NCBI GenBank assembly: GCA_031277155.1
Contig: JAITMW010000125.1
Location: forward strand, 1-30,964
Length of the DNA stretch: 30,964 nt
Direction: 5' to 3'
From: Clostridiales bacterium
GTDB lineage: Bacteria > Bacillota > Clostridia > Lachnospirales > WRAX01
The position numbers and the translations under genes are program-made. The notes beneath the pieces were generated by a model. It made no database searches. It saw only the letters and a list, made by a program, of their open reading frames with translations, and was not told the DNA's origin. Each line of letters opens with the position of its first letter. Positions within the stretch are counted from its first letter, which is position 1. Below are positions 15,363-21,269 of this stretch, in pieces.

Positions 15363-15740
15363 ATGCAGATTTTAAAGAAAACAGACATAGCGGTCATTTG
15401 CTTCTTTGTGATATCTGCCGTGGTCCTGATATTTATTTTTGCGATTGCAAGCACAAGAGACGGCGCTGTTGCGGCCGTTTTTGTGGAGGGCACGGAGGTG
15501 CTTGCGATTGATTTGGCGCAAAACGAGGGGGAAGTATTTGAGATAATCTCACCAAATGGCGTAAATAAAGTTTTGGTGGAAAGGGGCGCTGTGCGTATGA
15601 TTTATGCGGACTGTCCCAACCTGCACTGTCTGCGCGCAGGAGCAATTTCCGGCACTTTTCAGACCATCACATGTCTGCCTAATCGCGTTATTGTGGAGAT
15701 TAGGGGCGGCGCTGATGAGGTGGATATTGTTGCTCAATAA
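15363..15740 (+). CDS. NusG domain II-containing membrane-anchored protein
   Basis: This 125-residue protein has one N-terminal membrane segment (VICFFVISAVVLIFIFAIAS) and an extracytoplasmic NusG domain II-like beta fold. The family hallmark is the cysteine pattern CPNLHCLRAGAIS followed by ITCLPNRVIVEI. The function of these proteins is unknown. In many Clostridia they lie beside a Gx transporter gene, as here, and often near flavin-transfer or Rnf-type redox genes. ATG 15363 is chosen because AGAGGTGG lies four to ten bases upstream; an in-frame upstream start at 15333 has no ribosome-binding site. A nested palindrome separates it from the Gx gene. Confidence 0.85.
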   Translation: MQILKKTDIAVICFFVISAVVLIFIFAIASTRDGAVAAVFVEGTEVLAIDLAQNEGEVFEIISPNGVNKVLVERGAVRMIYADCPNLHCLRAGAISGTFQTITCLPNRVIVEIRGGADEVDIVAQ

Positions 15741-15745
15741 GGGGG

Positions 15746-15833
15746 TGCCGGGTAAACCCGGCTAAAGAGGACCACGACTCAAGTCGTGGCGCGCATGGCT
15801 TGTAGCCGTTACTTCAGCCGGGTTTACCCGGCA
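15746..15833. repeat. Nested inverted-repeat element B with an 18-bp perfect outer stem
   Basis: TGCCGGGTAAACCCGGCT (15746-15763) and AGCCGGGTTTACCCGGCA (15816-15833) are perfect inverted repeats, and each arm is itself almost palindromic. Between them are an 8-pair hairpin CCACGACT/AGTCGTGG (15772-15789) and a 4-pair hairpin GGCT/AGCC (15797-15807). As RNA it could fold into a multi-branched structure. It lies five bases after the NusG-II stop and ends ten bases before the ribosome-binding site of the Gx gene. It may be a mobile palindrome (MITE/REP-like) or a structured intercistronic RNA. Confidence 0.75.
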
Positions 15834-15855
15834 GCACTCGTTAGAGGAGATGCCC

Positions 15856-16359
15856 ATGACCAAAAAAATCGCATTTTTCGGCATTTTTGCCGCCTTTGCC
15901 ATAATAATTGCCTATATCGAAAGGTTATTCCCTCTGCCCATTCCAATCCCCGGCGCAAAACCGGGCTTTGCCAACGCGATAGTTATAATAACCCTCTACA
16001 CCATGGGAACAAGGGCCGCTTTGGGCATATCCGTCCTGCGCATTGCCGTTGTGGGGCTTTTGTTTGGTTCGGTTTTTGGCATGGCATACAGCCTGGCCGG
16101 CGGCTTGTTAAGTTTTGCCGCCATGGTTGCCGCCAAAAGGACAAACATCTTCGGCATTGTGGGTGTTTCCGTATTTGGCGGAGTTTTCCACAATATGGGA
16201 CAAATTGCCATGGCTGCCATCATTGTCCAAAATGCGCGGCTGTTTTATTATGCCCCGGTGCTGATAATCGCGGGCGTTCTTGCGGGCATTGCCGTGGGAT
16301 ACGCTTCGGGCCTCACTTTAAGGCATGTTCGCGATGTTATCCACAGGCATTTTGTATAA
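15856..16359 (+). CDS. Gx transporter family membrane protein (HepT component I-like)
   Basis: This 167-residue protein with about five membrane spans matches the Gx transporter family (annotated in places as heptaprenyl diphosphate synthase component I). The signature is PIPGAKPGFANAIVIITLY near residues 34-52, followed by the glycine-rich SLAGGLLSFAAMVAAKR region. The family resembles the substrate-binding (S) components of ECF vitamin transporters, but its substrate is unproven. ATG 15850 and 15856 are both in frame; AGAGGAG at 15843-15849 fits 15856, not 15850. It probably shares a transcript with the NusG-II gene. Its last codons contain a perfect DnaA box (16337-16345). It converges on the LCP gene. 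Confidence 0.85.
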   Translation: MTKKIAFFGIFAAFAIIIAYIERLFPLPIPIPGAKPGFANAIVIITLYTMGTRAALGISVLRIAVVGLLFGSVFGMAYSLAGGLLSFAAMVAAKRTNIFGIVGVSVFGGVFHNMGQIAMAAIIVQNARLFYYAPVLIIAGVLAGIAVGYASGLTLRHVRDVIHRHFV

Positions 16360-16434
16360 AGTTGTCAAATCAAGCTATACAGCGGTGGAAAATGTGGACA
16401 GCATGTGTTGATAAGTTGATAACTATGTGGAAAA
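16337..16434. other. Cluster of DnaA-box-like 9-mers
   Basis: One exact DnaA box TTATCCACA lies at 16337-16345 on the plus strand. On the minus strand follow TTATCAACA (16406-16414) and TTTTCCACA (16426-16434), each one mismatch from consensus, and TTTTCCACC (16384-16392), CTGTCCACA (16393-16401) and TTATCAACT (16414-16422), each two mismatches away. All but the first lie between the converging Gx and LCP genes, where no promoter is needed. An 8-base tandem repeat (GTTGATAA twice, 16407-16422) and short inverted flanks AGCGGT/ACCGCT (16381 and 16434) add to the structure. DnaA binding is an inference. Confidence 0.45.
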
Positions 16435-16440
16435 CCGCTT

Positions 16441-17484
16441 TCAATTATGTTGATTGTCAATCATATTCCCCCTGCGTATTTCGTTCACAAGCTGCCGCGC
16501 CTCCGCGTGGTCAACGAAAAACCAGCTTGTAATCACCCCTGCGGGGTTGGGCGCATCCACAGGCTGTCCCGGCATGGTGTAAAAATCAATACTGCCGGGA
16601 TTCAACGCATCCAGCGCGCCAACATAGCGCAAGGCGTTGGGAAGACCAAAATCTGTGCGCACGTGGGTCATAAAAGAGGCCACCAGCGGCCCGGCGTTGT
16701 CCAATATATGCTCGCGCGCAAGAACCTGGGTGAAAAATTCGCGCATAAACTGCTGGTTGGCGTCAATCCGCCCTAAATCTCCATCGCGATATTGCCTAAA
16801 GCGCACAAACTGCTCTGCCATATTGCCGTCCAAAAGCTGGCGGCCACCGGGTATTCTGACTTCAATTGTGCCGCCCACCGCATTGTTCACATTATAATAC
16901 ATGCCCTCAGGCCGTATGTCCATATATACGCCGCCTACAGCATCCACAATATATCGAAACGCGTCAAGGTCCAAGATTACATAATTGTCGAATTCTATAT
17001 CCAGCAAATTCCCGATATGGTGGCTCGTTACACGGTAGCCCACAGCATTGCCGCCACGGGCAAAAAGCTCGTTCAGCTTCACAACGCCATGCTCGGGAAA
17101 CCACCGCCCCGCATCCCGCAGCATGTCCATTTCATATGGAGACATCACCACCTGCACATCCCGCGGCACGGAAATTATGTCGATGGCGTTGTTTACGCCG
17201 TCATATGTCAGCACCAAGATAACGTCGGGCAAATTCGCCTCGTTGTCAATGCCTAAAACCAGTATGTTAAGGTCGGGCAGGGAAGGTGCCGGTTCTTTGG
17301 CGTCCTCGTCCTCGTCATAACCATGGCCGGATGCCATGCCGTTAAGCTCGTTGGGAGCGGCAATCGCGGCTTGGCCGGCCACAATGACATTATATGCCAT
17401 GGATGCCGACCCCAAAACAATTGCAAAGCAAGAAATCAGCGAAACCACAATGGCGATATATTTTTTCAAAAGAAATTTGTCCAA
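16441..17484 (-). CDS. LytR-CpsA-Psr (LCP) family cell-wall glycopolymer transferase
   Basis: This 347-residue protein is an LCP enzyme, which attaches teichoic acids or other glycopolymers to peptidoglycan outside the cell. It has a cytoplasmic start, one membrane span (YIAIVVSLISCFAIVLGSAS), an acidic linker (DEDEDAKEP) and the LCP domain. Key motifs are NILVLGIDNEANLPDVILVL, IISVPRDVQV, VKLNELFARGG and FVRFRQYRDGDLGRIDANQQ. These contain the conserved Arg and Asp residues that bind the polyprenyl-phosphate head group and metal. GTG 17493 is in frame but is part of the GAGGTGG ribosome-binding site, so TTG 17484 at normal spacing is preferred. It lies 22 bases after the HIT gene, on the same strand. 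Confidence 0.88.
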   Translation of the reverse strand: MDKFLLKKYIAIVVSLISCFAIVLGSASMAYNVIVAGQAAIAAPNELNGMASGHGYDEDEDAKEPAPSLPDLNILVLGIDNEANLPDVILVLTYDGVNNAIDIISVPRDVQVVMSPYEMDMLRDAGRWFPEHGVVKLNELFARGGNAVGYRVTSHHIGNLLDIEFDNYVILDLDAFRYIVDAVGGVYMDIRPEGMYYNVNNAVGGTIEVRIPGGRQLLDGNMAEQFVRFRQYRDGDLGRIDANQQFMREFFTQVLAREHILDNAGPLVASFMTHVRTDFGLPNALRYVGALDALNPGSIDFYTMPGQPVDAPNPAGVITSWFFVDHAEARQLVNEIRRGNMIDNQHN

Positions 17485-17506
17485 TTTGGCCACCTCGCTT
17501 TCGCTC

Positions 17507-17926
17507 TCACAGGCCCTTTTTCAATTTTTCCGCCATTTCTTCAAACATGGCCCCGTCATAGCTCTTTTGTCCGGCAGAAAATCGTATGTCGTCTTCATTA
17601 AACCGCGGGATGACATGCAAATGAAAATAGAAAACCACCTGGCCCGCGGCCCTGCCGTTGTTTTGCATGATATTTACGCCATCACATCCCGTGGCGCCCT
17701 TTATTGCCGAGGCAACTTTCTTTGCCAAAGGAAACAGCCCCGCCGCCGACTTTTCATTCAAATCAAAGACATCGGCCGCCGCAATTTTTGGCAAAATAAG
17801 ACAATGGCCCAAATTGGCCGGATACAAATCCATAATCACGACAAAGTCCTCGTCCTCATATATTTTGTATGCGGGGGCCTCACCATGGATTATTTTGTAA
17901 AAGATATTGCCTGAAAAATCATTCAA
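17507..17926 (-). CDS. HIT-family nucleotide-binding protein with altered histidine triad
   Basis: This 139-residue protein is of the histidine-triad (Hint/Hit) branch, which hydrolyses nucleoside phosphoramidates and similar compounds. The N-terminal part IFYKIIHGEAPAYKIYEDED and the ILPK and NIMQNNGRAAGQ motifs are typical. The triad normally reads H-x-H-x-H, as in FHYHMHIIPR; here it is FYFHLHVIPR, so the first His is Tyr100 while the middle (nucleophile position, His102) and third (His104) remain. A TAT codon replaces the expected CAT or CAC. GTG 17935 is in frame but is part of the GAGGTG ribosome-binding site, so TTG 17926 is preferred. The LCP gene follows directly. Confidence 0.87.
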   Translation of the reverse strand: MNDFSGNIFYKIIHGEAPAYKIYEDEDFVVIMDLYPANLGHCLILPKIAAADVFDLNEKSAAGLFPLAKKVASAIKGATGCDGVNIMQNNGRAAGQVVFYFHLHVIPRFNEDDIRFSAGQKSYDGAMFEEMAEKLKKGL

Positions 17927-17966
17927 TATAATCACCTCATCAATCGTACAGCTTAAAACCTTTTAC

Positions 17967-17994
17967 CACGAAAAGCACGAAAATACACGAAAAT
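17967..17994. repeat. Short tandem CACGAAAA repeats
   Basis: CACGAAAA occurs three times in 28 bases between the HIT start and the metK stop, separated by two- or three-base linkers. It gives no hairpin and no promoter. Similar short repeats are common in intergenic regions; nothing functional can be claimed. Confidence 0.5.
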
Positions 17995-18019
17995 TGACAA
18001 TTTCGCGAGCTTGACCGCT

Positions 18020-19225
18020 TTACGCACGCAACACCTCGACTTTATCAAGTCTCTCCCAAGGCAGGTCAATATCGCTTCTGCCAAAATGCCCATATGTGGC
18101 GGTTTGCCGATAGATAGGACGGCGCAGCCCCAAATGCTCAATAATTCCGCCGGGTGAAAGGTCAAAATGCTTGTCAATCAGGGTCAAAATTTGCGCTTCC
18201 GGTAGGGTGCCGGTGCCAAAGGTGTTGATGGCAATCGAAACAGGGCGCGCCACCCCAATGGCATAGGCAATTTGCAGCTCACATACCCGCGCCAGCCCTG
18301 CCGCCACAATGTTTTTGGCCACATAGCGCGCCGCATATGCCGCAGAACGGTCCACCTTTGTGGGGTCTTTACCCGAAAAAGCCCCGCCGCCATGCCGCGC
18401 CACCCCGCCATATGTATCAACAATAATCTTGCGCCCCGTCAATCCCACATCGCCCTTTGGGCCGCCTATGACAAAACGCCCGGTGGGATTTATATAAAAA
18501 TTGGTGTTTTTGTCAATAAGATTATGAGGAACAACCCTCTTTATCACTTTTTCAATGATATCTTCACGGATTGTGGCATGTTCCGCCTTTTCGGAATGCT
18601 GTGCAGACACCACAACCGTGTCCACCCGCACGGGTCTGTCGCCGTCATATTCCACCGTCACCTGCGTTTTGCCGTCCGGCCGCAGATAATCAATTTCGCC
18701 CGTTCTCCGGGCGGCATCCAAGGCCCCCGCAAGCCCATGGGAAAGATATATGGGCAGAGGCATAAAAGCCGGTGTTTCGTCCGTGGCATAACCAAACATT
18801 ATGCCCTGGTCGCCCGCGCCAATGGCTTGGGTGCTGCTGCGGCCATTTTCGCCGTCACGGGCTTCCAGCGCCACATCCACCCCCTGGGCAATATCGGGGG
18901 ACTGCCCCTTCAAAGACACCACAACAGCGCAAGAGTCACAGTCAAAGCCATATTTCGCGCGGGTATATCCAATATCCCGCACAGTCTCGCGCACAACATG
19001 CTCAATATCAACATAGCAGTCGGTGGTAATCTCCCCCGTCACAAACACAATACCTGTTGTGGCCAGGGTCTCACATGCCACCCGGGCAAAAGGGTCCTTA
19101 GCCAAAATGGCATCCAAAATGGCGTCAGAAATTTGGTCACACATTTTGTCGGGATGTCCGCATGTAACGGACTCCGAAGTAAATAATCTCTTCAATACAA
19201 TATTCTCCTTTATCGGATGTGTCAT
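18020..19225 (-). CDS. metK: S-adenosylmethionine synthetase
   Basis: MetK makes S-adenosylmethionine from methionine and ATP in the cytoplasm, as a tetramer. This 401-residue protein is complete. Diagnostic motifs are LFTSESVTCGHPDK (ATP-binding N-terminus), GAGDQGIMFGYATDE near residue 135, GGPKGDVGLTGRKIIVDTYG near 255, and GGGAFSGKDPTKVDRSAAY near 280. ATG 19225 has GGGAG about eight bases upstream. A TTG at 19195, with AAGGAG before it, would give the shorter and more typical start MKRLFTSESV, so the first ten residues are uncertain. It has its own promoter, starting so close to the gene that there is no room for a SAM riboswitch. Confidence 0.96.
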   Translation of the reverse strand: MTHPIKENIVLKRLFTSESVTCGHPDKMCDQISDAILDAILAKDPFARVACETLATTGIVFVTGEITTDCYVDIEHVVRETVRDIGYTRAKYGFDCDSCAVVVSLKGQSPDIAQGVDVALEARDGENGRSSTQAIGAGDQGIMFGYATDETPAFMPLPIYLSHGLAGALDAARRTGEIDYLRPDGKTQVTVEYDGDRPVRVDTVVVSAQHSEKAEHATIREDIIEKVIKRVVPHNLIDKNTNFYINPTGRFVIGGPKGDVGLTGRKIIVDTYGGVARHGGGAFSGKDPTKVDRSAAYAARYVAKNIVAAGLARVCELQIAYAIGVARPVSIAINTFGTGTLPEAQILTLIDKHFDLSPGGIIEHLGLRRPIYRQTATYGHFGRSDIDLPWERLDKVEVLRA

Positions 19226-19242
19226 ATAGGTACTCCCTTTCT

Positions 19243-19270
19243 ATTTTACCCGAAAAATAGAAAATGTAAA
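19243..19270 (-). promoter_or_regulatory. Sigma-A promoter for metK
   Basis: On the minus strand TTTACA (complement of 19265-19270) and TAAAAT (19243-19248) are separated by 16 bases. The start would fall close to 19235, giving a leader of about ten bases before ATG 19225. It is back-to-back with the Nudix promoter. Confidence 0.6.
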
Positions 19271-19276
19271 TAGTTT

Positions 19277-19305
19277 TTGCGAAAATTTATGGAAAATGTT
19301 ATAAT
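19277..19305 (+). promoter_or_regulatory. Sigma-A promoter for the Nudix gene
   Basis: TTGCGA (19277-19282) and an exact TATAAT (19300-19305) are separated by the ideal 17 bases. The start would be near 19312, with GGGAGGG before the ATG at 19336. Confidence 0.7.
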
Positions 19306-19335
19306 AAAGAATCTGAAAAGAAAGCGGGAGGGCAT

Positions 19336-19863
19336 ATGGAAATTTGGGATATTTACGACAACAACCGCGTAAAAACGGGCAAAACCCATATACGCGGCGA
19401 AAAAATGGCCGACGGCGACAATATTGTGGTTGTGATGGTGCTGATTTTTGACAGTGACGGGCGGATGTTGATACAACAGCGCCCGGCCCATATGGCATGG
19501 GGACCGGGGAAATGGACAATGACGGCGGGAGGTGCCTTGAAAGCCGGCGAAACATCCACCCGGGCCGCCGCCCGAGAGCTTTATGAAGAATTGGGCATCA
19601 CAATAGACTTTGAAAACAGGCGGCCAAATTTTGCCATGACCAATCAATCTGCCTTTATAGATTATTTCATTGTGCATGACGATATTGACGTGACGGCCCT
19701 TGCTGTGCCCAATGATGAAGTCGCCGCCGCGAAATGGGCATCAAAAGACGAAATGCTGGATATGGTTGACCGGGGCGAATGTGTGCCCTATCGAAAACCC
19801 TTTGTTGAATATTGCTTTGACGTGGCGACGCGCCCGATTTTGGACAGCACCCACTCGAAATAG
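19336..19863 (+). CDS. Nudix hydrolase (YfcD/isopentenyl-diphosphate isomerase-like)
   Basis: This 175-residue protein has the Nudix box GGALKAGETSTRAAARELYE followed by ELGI, matching GX5EX7REUXEEXGU with all catalytic acidic residues. The N-terminus MEIWDIYDNNRVKTGK is typical of the subgroup related to YfcD and type 1 isopentenyl-diphosphate isomerase. The residues that define a true isomerase are not evident, so general pyrophosphohydrolase activity is the safer call, and the substrate is unknown. ATG 19336 has a strong GGGAGGG and its own promoter. Its last 76 bases overlap the end of rluD on the other strand. Confidence 0.88.
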   Translation: MEIWDIYDNNRVKTGKTHIRGEKMADGDNIVVVMVLIFDSDGRMLIQQRPAHMAWGPGKWTMTAGGALKAGETSTRAAARELYEELGITIDFENRRPNFAMTNQSAFIDYFIVHDDIDVTALAVPNDEVAAAKWASKDEMLDMVDRGECVPYRKPFVEYCFDVATRPILDSTHSK

Positions 19864-20729
19864 TCCGGCAGGGGCGATGCAAATTCCATATATTGCCGTG
19901 ATATGGGATGCACAAAGCCCAGCAAATGGGCGTGAAGCACCTGGCCACCTGCGCCAAAAGGCTGTTTATCACTGCCATAAACAGCATCGCCCAGCACAGG
20001 CCGCCCAATGTGGGCCATATGCACACGTATCTGATGCGTGCGCCCCGTTTCCAGTGTGCATTTAATCAGGGTGTATTTGCCCAGGCGCTCCGTCACGCGC
20101 CAATGGGTCACGGCGCGTCTGCCATCCTGCACCACAGCCATTTTTTTGCGGTTAATTTTATGCCGCGCAATGGGCGCGTCAATTTTGCCCGCGTCTTCCT
20201 TAAAGCCGCCATGCACAACGGCGAGATATTCGCGCTTAATGCTGTGCGCCGCAAATTGCTCTGCCAGCCCATTGTGTGCCGCGTCGTTTTTCGCCGCCAC
20301 CAACAGCCCTGATGTGTCCTTGTCCAGCCTATGCACAATCCCCGGACGCATCACGCCGTTTATGCCCGACAAACTGCCGTCGCAGTGATGCAGCAGCGCG
20401 TTTACCAATGTGCCGCTGTTATGTCCCGCCGCGGGATGCACCACCATGCCTTTGGGCTTTTCCACAACAATAATGTCCGCATCCTCATAGACAATGTCCA
20501 GCGGCAAATTTTGCGGCAAAATTTCGGCTTCTGTCAAAGGCGGAAGGTCAATTTCCACCATATCACCTGCCCGCAAGCGATATCCGGACTTTGCCGCCGC
20601 CCCGCTGACAAGGATATTCCCGCCGTCAATCAGCTTTTGCACGGCATTTCGCGTCAGGCCCAATTTGCCTTGGGCGTAAACATCAAGGCGCAAGCCAATG
20701 TGTGCGGCGTCTGCCGCAAATTTATCCAC
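19788..20729 (-). CDS. rluD: Large-subunit rRNA pseudouridine synthase, RluA/RluD family
   Basis: This 313-residue enzyme isomerises uridines in 23S rRNA (RluD type) or related targets. It has an N-terminal S4 RNA-binding domain (residues about 12-70, RLDVYAQGKLGLTRNAVQKL) and the catalytic motif GIVHRLDKDTSGLLVAAKND, whose Asp is the catalytic residue. ETGRTHQIRVHMAHIGRPVL and GDAVYG complete the fold. The start is GTG 20729, with AAGGAG seven bases upstream, and it overlaps the lspA stop by eight bases, the same lspA-rluD coupling seen in many Firmicutes. The C-terminus extends about 15 residues beyond the usual end, into antisense overlap with the Nudix gene. Confidence 0.93.
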   Translation of the reverse strand: MDKFAADAAHIGLRLDVYAQGKLGLTRNAVQKLIDGGNILVSGAAAKSGYRLRAGDMVEIDLPPLTEAEILPQNLPLDIVYEDADIIVVEKPKGMVVHPAAGHNSGTLVNALLHHCDGSLSGINGVMRPGIVHRLDKDTSGLLVAAKNDAAHNGLAEQFAAHSIKREYLAVVHGGFKEDAGKIDAPIARHKINRKKMAVVQDGRRAVTHWRVTERLGKYTLIKCTLETGRTHQIRVHMAHIGRPVLGDAVYGSDKQPFGAGGQVLHAHLLGFVHPISRQYMEFASPLPDYFEWVLSKIGRVATSKQYSTKGFR

Positions 20730-21201
20730 TTTTCGGCTCCTTCACAAATAAAATCATAATGGCCAGCACAATCACCGACACCACCAAAAACACATCAGCC
20801 ATATTAAAAATCGGGAAATTGATTAAGCTGAAATAGAAAAAATCCACCACATAGCCCTGTATCAGCCGGTCCACAAAATTGCCCAGGGCACCGCCGATAA
20901 GCATCAACAGAAAAAACCGCATCACATTGTGATATCGCGACCTGGGCAGGCTTGCGTAAAAATAGATGAAAAAGCCCATTGCCACCACCGTCAGGCCCAC
21001 AAAGACCCAGCGGCCATCGGGAAACAGCCCAAAGGCCATGCCCGTGTTTTCGTGATATAACAGCGAAAACACCCCGTCAATCAACACAAGCTCTCCAATA
21101 GGCGCAAGGCGCGTCGCCGCCCAATATTTGGTAAACTGGTCCACGCCCAAAATCGCAACAATGAATATCACGGGCAGCACAAATCGCTTGAAAATTCTCA
21201 T
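20722..21201 (-). CDS. lspA: Lipoprotein signal peptidase (signal peptidase II)
   Basis: LspA cleaves signal peptides of lipidated prolipoproteins in the membrane. This 159-residue protein has four membrane spans and both catalytic aspartates, in GGALGNFVDRLIQGYVVDFF and FNMADVFLVV. The N-terminal LGVDQFTKYWA and NTGMAFGLF motifs also match the family. The second aspartate motif is normally FN(V/L)ADS; Val replaces Ser here. ATG 21201 has GGGGAT upstream. It lies just after aroB on the same strand and overlaps rluD by eight bases, so aroB-lspA-rluD may form an operon. Confidence 0.94.
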   Translation of the reverse strand: MRIFKRFVLPVIFIVAILGVDQFTKYWAATRLAPIGELVLIDGVFSLLYHENTGMAFGLFPDGRWVFVGLTVVAMGFFIYFYASLPRSRYHNVMRFFLLMLIGGALGNFVDRLIQGYVVDFFYFSLINFPIFNMADVFLVVSVIVLAIMILFVKEPKSG

Positions 21202-21241
21202 AACAAATCCCCTTTTAGTAACTGCGTTTGAAACCCCTACC

Positions 21242-21269
21242 TGTCATTCTGAGCAAAGCGAAGAATCTC
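21242..21269 (-). repeat. Partial third copy of the 37-bp inverted repeat, at the aroB stop
   Basis: Bases 21242-21269 (TGTCATTCTGAGCAAAGCGA and on to ATCTC) are the reverse complement of the repeat at 2737-2773, with the other end missing. The aroB stop codon and its last codons (SSLCSE) lie inside it, so the repeat has supplied the end of the gene. Confidence 0.8.

Noticed and set aside
16381..16440. Bidirectional terminator between the Gx and LCP genes
   Set aside because: Only a 6-bp inverted repeat with a 47-base loop is present and there is no T-run.
19226..19300. SAM riboswitch upstream of metK
   Set aside because: The promoter starts about ten bases before the gene, so there is no leader to hold a riboswitch.
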